DNA of 64,000 nucleotides, taken from contig CM070730.1 of assembly GCA_036346275.1 (NCBI GenBank), positions 1,798,309 to 1,862,308 of the forward strand, written 5' to 3'. Shown here one piece after another: positions 10,986-23,859 of this stretch (position 1 is its first letter; each line of letters begins with the position of its first letter). The notes under the pieces were generated by a model. It ran no database searches, was not told the DNA's origin, and saw only the letters and a list, made by a program, of their open reading frames with translations. The stretch is from Otatea glauca (taxonomy: Eukaryota; Streptophyta; Magnoliopsida; Poales; Poaceae). The position numbers and the translations under genes are program-made.

Positions 10986-11005
10986 TGCACCATTCTGTAG
11001 TAGTG

Positions 11006-11790
11006 CGGGCTCCCATACGCCCAGCCGCACCGTGCTAATTCGGTCGTTGCAAATGCTCCAACCGAATCTCCAATGACGGGTGCAGTTGCTAAGATAGCAT
11101 CGATCAAGGCTAATAAGCAAAAGCTAGGCAGCAAGCCGGCCGCGTGCTTGCTTGTCTATTGTTTTCCCGTTGGTGTCTGTCTTCCTGACGGCTCGGCTCA
11201 GAGTTGTGGTATATGCCTCGTGCTTGCTGGCACAATATTTGCGAGATAATGGTAGCCGCAATGCCATTTCCACAATTCCCCGGTTTGATTATTGCACTGC
11301 TGACAGGACGATCGATGCATGTATGCCATTTTTTGTGTGCACAATCATCGTGCGTATGTAGGTGTATCAGTTTAGTAGCTGTTCCAGCTCTTTGGAGTTT
11401 TTGTTTATCGCTCGATCCGGTCTAATTCAAAAAATTTGTGAAATTTTATGCGACGTAAAACGCTAAAAAATAGGTGAAAATCGCTTAAAAATCGGCTGTC
11501 GAACAATTTCGCTTCGTTAGTCGATTTTCAAATTTTTTTATTGTCGAATTCAAAAAATTTGACTTTGAACTATTCGATTTCTAGTGATTTTCAAGTGGAA
11601 AACGATGAAAATCGTTGCCGACCTCTTTTCGATTTTCTATTTTGAATCGGTATTGTAAACCTTGGTGTACACTACAGCCCAAAAAAGGTGCATTACAAGA
11701 TCTGTCCAGGACCCTTGTCATGGTAGTTGGTAGGGCCGGATGTAGTCCTAGATTGCTATAGTTGAACAATGAAAAAAACAAAAGATAATA
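11006..11790. other. Intergenic DNA with a possible degenerate hAT-like element
   Basis: No gene is supported. Positions 11369-11664 are AT-rich with ATTCAAAAAATTT and CGATTTTC words like those of the hAT-like family further right. They end TAAACCT, beside the shared flanking hexamer GGTGTA (left 11361-11366, right 11664-11669). The match is partial, so I leave it as a possibility. Confidence 0.35.
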
Positions 11791-12040
11791 CTCTCCTTGT
11801 TAACAAATATAGAGTATATTTTTGAATGGTTTTGTTTATAAATATAAGACGTATTTTACATTCTAATACAAAACTAGTGTGATGTTCTATCTATACCCTT
11901 AATAAATATCTAGTTTTACTCTATATGCGTACATTAAATATAGTGCTTAGAGATAATAACTAGAAATAGTTTGGTAATATTCAATATCTCCTTAGTCTAC
12001 GTGTTAAAAATAAATATATCTTATAAATTTAGATGGAGAG
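11791..12040. mobile_element. Stowaway-type MITE (250 bp)
   Basis: The element begins CTCTCCTTGTTAACAAATATA and ends TATAAATTTAGATGGAGAG, a decayed form of the Stowaway/Tc1-mariner CTCCCTCCGT terminus. TA dinucleotides flank both sides (11789-11790 and 12041-12042). Confidence 0.7.
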
Positions 12041-12999
12041 TATTATGGTTACCCTCTATCTATGAGTCGATGTGTTGTTACGGTAGAAACTATTGGATAA
12101 TTAGGCATATTAATGATGAATTTATTTCGAAAATAAGCTATGACAATAATTGAAGACAGAATAGAGGAAACAAACAAACTAGACACAAGCAATATGCCTA
12201 TTGTAATGCCTATCTCATCCATATTATTAGATAAACAGAACAAAGAGATGGTTCGCGTACGTTATAGAGACGACGCGAAGATGTGGCTGAACCGGTAGTA
12301 GACGTCGATGAAGATCAACAGGCGATGTAGTGTAAGTTCAAGCTCCATTGGTTTTAGATTAAAGCTTAATCATTGTTTAATGATAAATTTAATCATTATG
12401 AGACTAACATGTCTATTGAGCTTTATTCTTATTAGTCTCAAATTTGGATGGAAAATGAAAAAACCCAAGGTATGCACTCGTATTCACTTTATTAGTTTAA
12501 TGCATATTTAGGAATCAAGTTAAAGGATAAACTCTTCTATTGCTTATATATTAAAGATGTGCATTATGGTTCCAATTCCATATATTATATGGATGCATAC
12601 ATCTAGGGGGAGTTCGTACTTTTACTTAATGTCTCAATAATATTGATCTATTTTATCTTGCCACATAAATCAAGGATCAATACATTGAAACAATACCTTG
12701 AGTATATATTTGACTTGCATAATTGTAGTATACTCTTGGTAATATAGGATAAATTCCAATACAATCAAATTGAATATGTGCATATTGTTTCCAATCAAAT
12801 TATATGTATGCACATATCTATGTGGAGTTTATTCTATGGTTGATGGTCTAAATAGGTATTGATCCCTTCTATTCCACTCCAATATTTTGGATCATTACAT
12901 GAAACAATCGAAATGAGTATATGAAAACTTGTGTAGTTATATATACTCATATCAATTTAAATGAGATTTAAATTGAGATTCAATTGTCTTTAATCAATC
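12041..12999. other. AT-rich DNA of unclear origin, possibly the retroelement start
   Basis: No coding frame is supported. The phrase ATCTAGGGGGAG at 12600-12612 resembles a purine tract, and the sequence style then merges into the SIRE-like LTR. I could not place the LTR's left boundary. Confidence 0.3.
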
Positions 13000-13958
13000 A
13001 AAGAACGCTTCATCATGTATTGGTGTTCCTTGTTGATTATGGACAAATAAATAGTTCTTGAGTATAATGAAGCATTAGTTGCATCAAAGTACTCAAAACA
13101 ACTTTAAATCATTCAAATTGATTTGGGTTGTGCTCAATCGATCTTGGAGGCATCCATTATGTGTTAATGGAGTGCAATTGATGATTGAGGCAACCATATT
13201 TGTTGGACTAAAATCTTTCATAAGTTGTGAAGTAGGTCGAGTCCAAGAAAATAAAGAATCGGGAAGAAGTCATCATGTATTGATGAGCTTTAAGGATGAA
13301 TCCCGAAGTGAAGTGAAGCTAGAGAAAGTTCATCATGTGTTGATGAACAAGAAAAAAGACCTGGTTTAGAGAGAAGATAATGGAAATCATAAAAGCTTCA
13401 AGTGGATGTGCTAGAGGCAAAGGTATAACTAGCTAGGGCTAAGGATGTGTTCCTAGTCTTTTACCGGTCTCAGTTTTTGGATGGGAGACCGGGTTGCTAG
13501 TTAGATGCCGTACTATTAAGAGGGGTTGAGTTATTTAGCTTGAGCTTCATCATGTGTTGATGAACTCAATCCGGTTCACTCTAGCTCACTCTCTTGTTTG
13601 GATTTTGCATGAGCTAAATATTTGCATGTGTTACAAATAAGGGAGCTCATGCTTGCTTCTTATTTGAATTCTCAATTTGTTTTGGAATTGCTTGGAGCTA
13701 AGTTTTGCATGTGTTGCAAAAGGAGAGAGCTCAATCAATTTGGTTTAAAGTGGTTGCATAGAGTTAGAGATTTGCATGTGTTGCAAATAGAGAGCTCATT
13801 CACTTGAGTTTGATTTGTGGTTTGCATGGAGCTAGAGATTTGCATGTGTTGCAAATAGAGAGCTCATACACTTGAGTTTGATTTGTGGTTTGTATGGAGC
13901 TAAGTTTTGCATATGTTGCAAAAGGAAAGAGCTCATGAAACTTGATTTGGATGGTTGT

Positions 13959-14773
13959 TGTCAGGGATCGGTACCCTCGCCACGTGTAAGCATCCCCTTG
14001 GGTCTCGTGGTAGCTTTCCACGAGCTCAGGGGCTTGTCTTCGACCTAGGAAGTGCACTCCTCAAGCCCGGGCTCTGGTCCAGCGAGCTCGGGCTCTAACG
14101 CGAGGACAAAGACCCTGCTCGACCCCGCCGCCACGACCTCTGCACCTCCAGGGATAAAAGGCATTTGTAATAATTTGTTCATCTCGTGTAAAAACTCTCC
14201 CCTGCGTGGGAATCAGTGCCAAACCTGCCCCTGCGTGGGAACTAGGGCCTAGCGACTCTCAGCAACTCCCGTCAGCCCCCGACGACCGTCGACGCCACTC
14301 AACAACCCCCGTCGACTCGCCACGGGCACCTGACGTCAGCCTCGGGACCAGGTAGCGAAGCTTCCAGAGGACTATAAAAGACGATGGATTACCCCGACCA
14401 GAGGGGAAGGAAAGAAAAGAGAGGGAGAGGAGGAGAAAAACGCACACACACAGAGACAGACACGCACAAAGTGAAGCGCGGTCGACCTGGCTTTTTTCGA
14501 CCCGCAGCTTCGCTCCTGAGCAACCCCGAGCTCGGGCTCCGCTTGTATTCTCCCACCGAGCTTCATATACACCTTTCGCCCCAGGGCAAGACTGGAGTAG
14601 GGCTATTACCCGACCTCGGGGGCCCGAACCAGTATACACCTCGTGTTCATCGCTTCTTCTCCGACATACACCCTGCGACGCGTGCCATTCCCGGACAAGC
14701 ACGACTTCGGGCCTCGCTCTCACACGATCTACTCATATCCCCCCTCTGTGGTCGACGGTTCCGATCGTCGACA
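13959..14773. mobile_element. Solo LTR (815 bp) nested in the SIRE-like LTR, perfect TSD
   Basis: The insert begins TGTCAGGGATC and ends GATCGTCGACA, giving TG...CA ends with a short inverted repeat (TGTC...GATC). The flanking pentamer GTTGT is identical on both sides (13954-13958 and 14774-14778). It is GC-rich and contrasts with the AT-rich host LTR, which resumes exactly at the right flank. With no internal region present, recombination between two LTRs is the simplest origin. The strand is not determined. Confidence 0.85.
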
Positions 14774-15319
14774 GTTGTTGTGTGCATGGTGCTAGAGATT
14801 TGCATGTGTTGCAAATAGAGAGCTCATGCATTTGAATTGAATGCTTTGTAGTTGCAAAATGTGTTTTTGCAAAATATTGATGTTTATGCTTCTTATCTTG
14901 AAGCATGATATAAGCATTTGCAAATATGTTTTGCAATGTATTGGTCATCTCATGGCTCAATATTTGATTCAAATCGAATGAATTTGTTATTTGCAAATAT
15001 GTTTTGCAAATAAACTGGAAGTTATAGGTTTCAATCCTCGAGCATGTGTTGGCATTTGCAAATGACTTTGGCAAAGTGTTGGGATTGCGTGTTGCTCCTT
15101 ACATGACTAGAGGATTGATATAATAGATTCTCGGTTTATTTGCAAATGTGTTTTGCAAATAAGTTGAGCGTTAATGTGATTCTTTGGAGAATGTGAATAG
15201 GGTTTGCAAATGTATTTTGCAAATTGCTTGATCATGTGTTGATCATCACATGGCTTAAAGAAGTAATCATTATTGGTATTTGATTTGAATTTTTTTTTAT
15301 GAAAAATCTATTCTTGTTC

Positions 15320-15720
15320 TGGAAGGCCGGTCATACCGCCCTTATGGGGCCAGTAGCACCGCTGGGCCGGTGTTACCGCCCCTTTGGCCGGTGTGAAAAT
15401 CCAAAGGGGGGTGTTTTAGCTCAGAGCTCTGGCCGGTGCTACCGCACTTTGGGCCAGTTGCACCGCTCGACCAATACTACTGCAAGTTTGGCCGGTAACA
15501 TCGGAGGTCCAATGCTACCGCCCCTCTGGCCGGTGTGGAAATTCCAGAGATGGGTATTTTTGCGGTCGACTCGGATTCGGTGCTACCAGGCTTATGGTCG
15601 GTGCTACGCTCCTAGTTGGCGGTGCTACCGGATTTCCTGTAACGTCTAGTTTTTCTAGCCGTTGGTGAGGAGGCTGGTGCTATCGGTCTCAGTTGGGCGG
15701 TAACACCGGATTTGCTGAGT
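15320..15720. repeat. Cluster of GGTGCTACCG/CGGTAGCACC palindromic words in the SIRE-like LTR
   Basis: Words such as CCGGTGCTACCG, CGGTGTTACCG and CAGTAGCACCG recur about a dozen times in 400 bases. The same words fill 26950-27390, 29905-30020 and 30440-30520 of the other SIRE-like element. Confidence 0.7.
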
Positions 15721-16564
15721 TTTTTCAGATTCGCCCCCAACGGCTAGTTTTGGATTGAAGGCTAGAAAAGGAGGCCTTGGGAGGGCATGGGCTCGTTGCT
15801 TGTTCATTTGGGTGTTTGTGGGAGTGAAGTGCATGCGTTGCCTTCTCCAAATTGCTTCTTGAGCTAAGAGTGAGCCCTAATTGCATGTGTTACAATTAAA
15901 AATAGGATTGAGAGCCTCTTGTGCATGTGTTACACTTGAGGAGGATCCTAGTGCATATATTGCACTTAGAAGGTCACCGGAGTGTATGTGTTGCACTAGA
16001 TGAAGTTCAAGCTAGAGAGCTTGACTTGTTACTCTTGGTGTTTGCCGACACCTAGACAGCGTAGCGGCGTTGTGCACGGGAGCTCTCAATGGAGGTTGTG
16101 AGAAGCCCCGGCAAAGTTTGTAAAGGTTGGAGCTCGTCTACCTGGGAGAAAAAAGGAGCTACCACTAATGGATTCGAGGTGGGTGCTCAATGTGTGAAGC
16201 CGGTCTAATGTGTTTGGGCTAACCTCAACGTGGACTAAGGGAAACCGACAAGTCTCCGAACACCACGGTAAAAAGTATCGTGTCTCTTGTGCTTGCAATT
16301 CTTATTTCTATTATTGCAATTTACATTCCTAGAATTAAATTTCTTAATTGACTTTAGGATTGCAAATTGTTGTTAGAGACATAATTAGTTAATGCACATA
16401 GTAAGCCTAGTTGATTTAGGCTTGATCGTCAAAACCTTAGTTTATCACTTTCACATTGATTATTGTTTAGATTTTGGCATAGGGATAATAGAGCGTGTAT
16501 TTAGTGAGAAGAATTTTTAAAGTCGCCTATTCACCCACCTCTAATCGACATCCTTGATCTTACA

Positions 16565-18050
16565 TGCAGTCAAAGCCGATCGTCGGTGAAGAAAACAGCG
16601 AGCAGCCGCGTGAAGACGCTTCTCAAAAACGTGATTCGTCCTCTCCCGGTGCAGGATCTCAAGGACGAACGTTTCGAAGACCTGCTCTACCAACAATCGG
16701 TACACGCTGGCGAAGGGACGGGGAAGACGGATGCAACACAATACTGAGAGAAGGCAAAAGGTTCAAGAGAGATTGATCTCTGTTCTGCGTATATATAACA
16801 GAGATAAAAAATCGTGGATTGAGATAAAAATCGTGGATCACGATACAAGTCGGTTACGGATTCTGCGTAAAATCCGTTACACGATTCGAGTCGGTTACTG
16901 ATTCTGCGTGCAGTTAATTCTGCATAACGTACCGTGTTGACCGCTTAGTTCCCCGCTGCGAAAAATACAAAAGAGAACTGAGCCTACGCAAGCCATCGGA
17001 CTCAATTTCGTGTACCATTCACACGCATGTCACGTACGCGCGCCGTGAGGCGAGCGCGCGCGCATATGTTCTCTTCTTCTTCTTCTCATGCTCAAGCATG
17101 GTCGAGAGAACCTCCTTTATAAGGTGGTCTTTATCCACCTCTACTAGCAATACGAGACTATTGTATTTTTACCTTTTTTCTATTTAATAGGCTTTTAAAA
17201 AAATTTAAAAATTATTTATGAACTAATTGGCCTCTAGCACAACAATTCCAACAGGAACAAAGGTAAAAGGCCCGATGAAGAGATACTTCTTGTACATTTG
17301 CCGTAAACCACATGCAAGAACGTGAGCTAAAGGCCTACACCATCGATCTCGAGCTAACAAGGAAACTCCAATGCTGGCCTTTTGGGGGAGCCCTACCATG
17401 ATGAGCAGACAGAGGCCCTGTCTGTCTGTAGAAACTCGAAAGTCGAGACAGCTTTTTCCCCGCTTACCGGAGAAGCCACGCGCTGGCCATTTGGATTTGC
17501 ATTTCCTTCTGAAATCGTGAACGGACAATCTACTGAAACCTAAAAAGCCGTGAATGCAAAGATTGCTTGTCAGGCACACCATAAATCCTCGTCTGTTCTT
17601 CCACAGCCTGCCTCATCAATCGTTTTGTTCTGAGTGATGATTGATGAGCACATGTAGGGTTAGATCACTGCATGCCTATCTACGCCTAGGGTGTTCGTAT
17701 GTCCAATTTTTCTGGTCAGGATGCAGATGAGTCAATTACTACTTCAACAAACGGATGCAGACGAGTCACGGTCTCACGGACATGAGTGGCTGAATCCATT
17801 GCCGCCGCCGCTGGAATGGACCGTGTTTGGTGCTGTGCTGACTATTCGGCTTGACTGCTGCTCATGCTGTCATGCATCGTGTTCGTGCAGGCCGTAGGAA
17901 GACATCACATTCGCACAGATACAAGTTAGTTGTGTGCAAACGGAACAGCTCACCACTTTTCTAGCCCTAATAAACTTTTTTTAAAAATTTAATCCACTTC
18001 CGAACAGAATTACAAAAATAGTCTATTTCCTGTTTGCACTAAGATTTGGC
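16565..18050. other. Repeat-like intergenic DNA without a supported gene
   Basis: Positions 16565-17220 have LTR-like character (a CTTTATAAGG TATA-like box near 17115), but I could not find paired ends. A 119-codon minus-strand open frame at 17223-17582 has no recognisable domain and is probably spurious. Confidence 0.35.
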
Positions 18051-18053
18051 AGG

Positions 18054-18650
18054 TGTAGTCAAAATCGGCGGGATAGAGTCAACGTACCATAACCAACGTG
18101 TGATATGGAAAATTTAAAGATATTTGGTTACGGTGAAGATTTCAAAGAAAACTTTCCGCATTAAAGCCGATACAAATCATGTTTTGTAACATGTTGGAAA
18201 AGGATACGATCGGCCAACGGGTAAAAAAGATAGTCATGGACAGGCAAATAACAACACAATCAATCAATCAATCAACACATTATTTTTGTCTACTTTGACT
18301 ATGAGTAGATTCTGTAATTTAGATTCTCACTTGTAATTCGATTTGATCAATAAAGTTGTGCATTGCCGATTGTTGGTCATCTTCGATTAAGCCAATCAGG
18401 TCTGATTTTTCTCGAAAAAAGATCTACCTTTATCCGTTGATTAACCCTAATTGGTTAATTAGATTTATCGTTACTCTCGATTTGATCGGCTCTTGGCTGA
18501 TTAGATCTAAGCCAATCATTCTATTAAATCGGCTTTAAAGCGAATTTTATATTCTCCTTACTGATTGCAGGATCAAATCGGTTGGCACGCCTTTAACCCG
18601 GTGTTCGTCCGGTGTGTTGTTGCTGATAAAACTTACTTTAAGTTTTTGGC
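18054..18650 (+). mobile_element. Probable 5' LTR of a Tat-lineage gypsy element, left end uncertain
   Basis: This AT-rich block ends near TTTTTGGCGTCAACACACTC (about 18638-18662), which has the form of the TTTGGCGCC-type LTR/primer-binding junction of Tat elements. The coding region of such an element follows. I found no matching right LTR before the EIF1AD-like gene, so the left boundary could not be fixed by comparison. Confidence 0.45.
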
Positions 18651-19023
18651 GTCAACACACTCTTAGCACGCCTAGTAGGACCAATTATGTCTTCGTTTGG
18701 TAAGTCGATCCCGCCGTCCGACCTTAACGCTGAAGCCATAATCGTCCCTACATTGGACGATTAACTCCAGAGCAGTGCAAGGAAAATGAAGATCGAAAAG
18801 CTTCCCTGGAAGAGATGATGCTGGGTTGCTACCAGAAGACCCGATGCGGCGTCACTCAAAAGGCCGAGTTGCCGACAGTTAACGCCCTCGGCGATGCAGG
18901 GGTCACGAATAGCCCGGTGAGTCAATAAATCTCTGCACAGTCTGGACTTTCGGCTATGATTAATCAATCTATGCATCATGCTTTAATCAGTCAATCATCG
19001 GCTCTAGTTAGACTCTTAAGCTG

Positions 19024-20327
19024 ATGATAGCCAATAGTGTTATAACAATTGCTCAAGACTTGGCATCATCTGGAAGCCTACTCGATCCGATGCAAACTCT
19101 GCCAAATTATCCTGTTTACTCGGTGGCGCAAAATACTCAAAACACTCTAGCCGACTCAAAACCGCCGGCTGCGATTCAATTGTTGACCATGATGTCAACC
19201 CAACCCACTATCATACTGCCGAGGGATCCTCGCTCGAGTAGGGTTACGCATTATCAAGCGTACAACGATGCCGCTAAGTTAGATGCATCGGTTAATCTGC
19301 CGTCATCGGCTTTGTTTTACGCGTTTCCACAATCGGTACCACAACCGATTGAAAATAATAGGTATTCACAATACACCGAGCCGATTCCACCTAGGAATTA
19401 AGCCCCATATAAAGTTGTGACATACTCGGAGCCTTTTGTCCCAGTGCCGGAGCCGACCATTAGGAGGAACAATGGATACGAACAATTCCCTCAGTATCAA
19501 TCGGCTTCACATAATTGGTAACTCGAGCTTACGCTCAGGGGGCAGAATGCCAATTATGATCATAATTGGAAGAACCCTAACATATCATCGGCTAACAATG
19601 CCAATTGGACCGACCAAACTTTCGCCGTATTGAGGGATCAATTTAGCATACAACCAAAGGGTAAGGTTATCGGCTATAAAAAGCCGTATCCTGATTATAT
19701 TAGATCGTATGCCTTACCCAAATAATTTCAAAATCTCGGACTTTGCCAAGTTTTCTAGGATGATTCTGTTACAATGTTAGAACATGTCGGACGCTTTATC
19801 GCTCAATGTGGCGAAGCAGCTCAGTGCGACGGGCTTAAATTCGATTGTTCCCATTATCATTATCAAGGGCTACTTTTACTTGGTTTACTAGTTTATCTCC
19901 GAATTCGGTTCACTTGTGGAACGATTTGGAAAACCGATTCTATGAGTACTTTTTCTCTGACAGTCTAGAACTTAGGATTTCTGATCTAAGATTTGTCCAC
20001 CAAAAGTTTAGAGAATCGGTGACGGATTATATTAAGAGATTTAGGAAAGTAAAAAATCGGTGTTTTAGTGTTACTTTACCCGACAATCAGTTAGCCAATT
20101 TTGCTTTCCAATGATTGATTCCCCCACTTAGGGAGAAGTTTGGTGGACAAGAATTCACAGATTTAAGTCACCTGCTTTATCAGGTGTCAGCTCAAGAAAG
20201 TCGATTTCCTGATAACAGAGGATTTAGGGACAAATTCAAGATAAATAATAATAATAAAGATAAAGACAAATCTAAGGTTAATATGGTCGAATATTATTCA
20301 AATGATTCATCTGAAGATGATGAATGA
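19024..20327 (+). pseudogene. Gag region of the Tat gypsy element (broken)
   Basis: Several frames together resemble a plant gypsy gag. A proline/serine-rich leader (19024-19401) is followed by a capsid-like block at 19845-20327, with the retrotrans-gag signature of a W-DLE-RFYEYFF helix and VTDYIKRFRKVKNRC. Stops at 19399 and 19520, a frame change near 19850 and a stop at about 20112 break the frame. No clear CCHC knuckle is seen. Confidence 0.7.
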
Positions 20328-20740
20328 GTGGTGAATATAGCCGAATGGGTAAAAGGTTCTAAAAAGTCCTTAGTTTGTTCTTGGCTCAAGCCAACTAAGA
20401 GTAAGTCGGGGGTAAAATATGCATTTGATGTTTCTAAGTGTGACCGTATGTTTGATCTGTTATTACAAGAAAAGATTATACAGTTACCTGAGGGGCATGT
20501 TTTACCATTAGCTGATGAAATAAAAAAGCGGAGGTATTGCAAATGGCACCATTCCTTTTCTCGTAATACTAATGATTACAATATTTTTCAACAGCAGATA
20601 CAATCGGCAATAGAAGATGGCCGACTTAAATTCGCAGAAGAACCGACGATGCAGGTGGATGTCAACCCCTTCCCAATAAACATGGTGCAGTGCTCGGGAA
20701 AGGGGAAAGAACCGATACAAGATGAGCAGCCAAAAAAGGC

Positions 20741-22270
20741 TTGACGATCGATATTCAGTCAACTTCAAGTGGTAAAGAAACCGTAAAGATTACGGTCGGT
20801 ACATTGCAAATAGAAACTGATCATGAAGGTAAGAATTCCAAGACTGGTAAGCCCAAGGGAGATTTGGAAATTGGCAAGTGGTACAAGGCGGAGAAATCGC
20901 CACCACCACGACCGATAATCAAGCCTAAGCTAACTTTTTCTGAGCTGCTTGAGAAATATGAAAGGAGAGTCAATAGGCCACACTATCCTGCACGTCGTCC
21001 AGATAACTTGTATTGGCCTGAAAATTTGGAAAGGGACCATCAACGATGTCCTTTCTGGCAGTTTTGCTGGGAGAGGGGAGTAGCGTTGCCATCACCCGAC
21101 ACTTGCCCGATGGAACATTACCTCAGGACGATTGGCCAAGGCAATCGGCTAAAGATAGATTATCTTTGCCAGTACGAAATTACCATGATATAAGTTATAA
21201 AAGGCCGATTCATGAAACTGCGCCAAATCAGGCCAAGGTAAAAGCAGAAGGGTCAAATTCTGTGACCCAGGAAAATCTGGCTGGTAAAAGACGAGAGTCG
21301 GTTTAGCCTAAGCCAAAATGGTGTCCTATTGGCCTTAGTCGATCACAGCACAGACGGTTGTAGAGGCTAAGAACTCAGGAGACTAGTGAGTCCGAGCAAG
21401 AAAAACAGAGGGATCAAGCTTTCAATGTATTTCAGCCAATTAAAAATGTTAAAAAAGAGTGCAGAAAGAAAGAAGTGGTTGAGGAAGAATTCGATTCAGC
21501 CGATGACTTAGATTCTCCAATGATTCGAGATGATACTCCTTCGATGGGCATCAATATGGTGTTTACCCTACCAGCCGAGTTTAAAATAAAGACTGAATCA
21601 GCTAAGGAAACGTTCGGTCAGCTATGTTTAGGTGCCCAAAATGCAGTCTTTGAAAAACCCCAAGACACACATCGGCACCTTAAGCCGTTATATTTGAAAG
21701 GGCATATTAACGGCAAGCCGATCTCAAGAATGCTTGTGGATGGCGGATCGATGATTAACTTGATGCCATACACTACCTGCAAAAAGTTGGGTAAGTCCAA
21801 TGAAGACTCATTCAAAACTAACATGGTTTTGAATGATTTCACAGGCGATCCCACTGAAGCTAAGGACGTCATGGTGATAGAATTAAACTGTCGACAGTAA
21901 AACATTGCCGACTGCGTTCTTTGTGATTGACGCCAAAGGCAACTACAGTATACTGCTTGGGCGGGACTGGCAAATTGTTGTATCTTGTCGACTATGCACC
22001 AGCTGCCTGTCCAATGGAATGACGATGAAGTTGAAGTCATTCCAGCCGATACATCAGCTCATATCACTATGATCAGTTCAGATGCGAATTGGCAGCATGA
22101 GGAAGCTGAATGCATATCTGGCAAAGCATTGGACGACTGTGATTTCATCTGCATTAGTAAAACAGGGCTTATGCCGATCAATATCTGACCTAGTGCTTTT
22201 GATCAGACGAATGAAGTTTTACGCCGATGGGTCCAAACAAACAGTAGAGACCCTACATAACAAAATGTAG
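20741..22270 (+). pseudogene. Gag-pol linker and aspartic protease region of the Tat element (broken)
   Basis: Positions 20741-21193 encode a conserved Tat linker (KLTFSELLEKYERRV, then a cysteine/histidine-containing stretch). The protease lies at about 21661-21897, with a ...GKPISRMLVDGGSMINLMP core; the VDGG active-site form is usual in Tat proteases. Stops at 21304 and 21898 and frame shifts near 21200 and 21980 disrupt it. Confidence 0.7.
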
Positions 22271-22494
22271 AGCTATCGGCAAATAACAGATAGCCACGAG
22301 GCCATTGAAGATTTTCAAAAAGTCAAAAAGTTGGGCCAAGAATTTACATCAACTGAATTACTCGAAGTCGACATAGGGGATGGTGAAAGGAAGAGACCTA
22401 CTTTTATTAGTGAAAATTATATGTAGAATACAAGAGAAAGTTGATCAAAATCTTTAGAGATTACAAAGATTGTTTTGCTTGGGAATACCACTAG

Positions 22495-23720
22495 ATGCCT
22501 GGTTTAAGCCGACAACTTGTTGAACATCGGCTACATGTTAAGCGCGGTTATCGGCCATTTAAACAATATCCTTGGAGGTTTAATCCGTCCTTGTATAATA
22601 TTATAAAAGAAAAAATAAAACGGCTGCTAGAGGCCAAGTTTATCCGGCCTTGCCGATACGCTGAATGGGTCTCCAATATTATTCCTGTTATGAAGAAGAA
22701 TGGTAAACTCAAGGTACGTGTCGACTTCAGAGATTTAAATAAAGCTACATCGAAAGATGAATATCCGATGCCAATAGCCGATATGCTTATCGATGCTGCA
22801 TCAGGGAACAAAATCATCAGTTTTCTTGATGGCAATGCCAGATATAATCAAATATTTATGGCAGAAGCCGATATTCCAAAAACTTTCTTCAGATGCCCTA
22901 GTGCCTTAGGGTTGTTTGAGTGGACAGTGGTGACATTCGGCTTAAAGAACGCTGGTGCAACATATCAGCGGGCGATTAATTTAATCTTCTATGATCAAAT
23001 CAGCCATATTGTAGAGATTTACATTGATGACGTTGTTGTAAAGTCCAAAGAGGATTTGCAGCATTTAGCCAATTTGGAGACTGTTTTCAAAAACACAAGA
23101 GCGCATGGTTTGAAGATGAATCCTTACAAGTGTGCTTTTTGTGTGTCGCCTGGTTAGTTTTTAGGCTTTATGGTTCATCAAAGGGGGATCGAAGTCAATC
23201 AAGAAAGAGTGAGGGTTATAGCCAAAACAAAATCGCCAACATGCAAGAATGAGCTGCAGAAGTTGATCGGCAAGATAAATTATTTGCGACAATTTATTTC
23301 AAATCTTTTTGGCCGTATCCGTGTGTTTACCCCATTGTTAAATTTAAAAAAAATCATGAGTTTGTATGGGGAGCCGATCAACAAAAGGCTTTTAATGATA
23401 TCAAAGAATATTTGACCAACCCTTTAGTCCTGGCTGCGCCACATAAGGGAGTAGCATTCAAGTTATATCTATCGGCTGAAGAAGAAACTATTGGAACTAT
23501 TTTGGCACAAGAGGTTGATCGCAAAGAGTGGGTAATCTTCTATTTAAGCCGACGATTACTTGATGTTGAAACCAGGTATCCCTTTGTAGAAAAACTTTGC
23601 CTCACTTTGTATTTTGCTTGTACAAAACATAGGCATTATATTTTAACATCAACTTGTAAGGTTATCTGTAAAACCAATGTTATAAAATATATGCTATCAA
23701 CTCTAATTTTGCGTGGTTGA
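22495..23720 (+). pseudogene. Reverse transcriptase and RNase H of the Tat element (broken)
   Basis: The polymerase block at 22495-23157 contains the palm motifs: RVDFRDLNKAT, FLDGNARYNQI and the YIDDVVVKS catalytic box. An in-frame TAG ends it at 23155. The thumb and RNase H follow in shifted frames (23170-23415 and 23412-23720). Some catalytic positions are altered (SFLDGNA where SFMDGYS is usual). The lesions show an inactive copy. Confidence 0.85.
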
Positions 23721-23859
23721 CTTGGTAAATGGGCCTATGCGCTCATCGATTTTGACCTGACGTATGAATCGGCTAAAGCAATTAAAGGGTAGGTAATAGC
23801 CGATTTTATAACACGTAATGAGACTACTACCGATCTGGTATGTGTAGTCCCTTGGCAAC

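Larger units (their letters stand above)
6777..11005. mobile_element. Non-autonomous CACTA (En/Spm) transposon carrying captured gene pieces
   Basis: The right terminus, read inwards, is CACTACTACAGAA. The left terminus is CATTACTACACGAA, matching 9 of its first 10 bases. Flanking trinucleotides are CAG and CGG, a 2/3 match to the expected 3-bp duplication. Inside both ends are dense subterminal arrays of AAGAACCGAT and ATCGGTTCT in both orientations, as expected of transposase-binding arrays in grass CACTA elements. No transposase frame is visible in the 4.2 kb. The interior holds a captured C2-domain gene fragment and two GC-rich minisatellites. Confidence 0.8.
13000..16564 (+). mobile_element. 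SIRE/Maximus-like copia LTR, plus orientation, left boundary uncertain
   Basis: The right terminus reads CGCCTATTCACCCACCTCTA, then ATCGACATCCTTGATCTTACA. This is the same terminus, in opposite orientation, as the LTR ending at 26197. The body has many CATGTGTTG words (13.6-16.0 kb) and a block of GGTGCTACCG-type palindromes (15320-15720). No primer-binding site or coding region follows position 16564, so this is a solo LTR or a detached 3' LTR. It is interrupted by a solo LTR of another family at 13959-14773. Confidence 0.65.

Noticed and set aside
13440..13520. GGTCTCAG...GAGACCGG hairpin as a tRNA or 5S rRNA piece
   Set aside because: Only one stem is present; there is no cloverleaf, A/B box pair or 5S signature, and it lies within an LTR.
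17223..17582. 119-codon minus-strand frame as a gene
   Set aside because: No domain, no promoter signal and a frame composition typical of chance; no partner exons.
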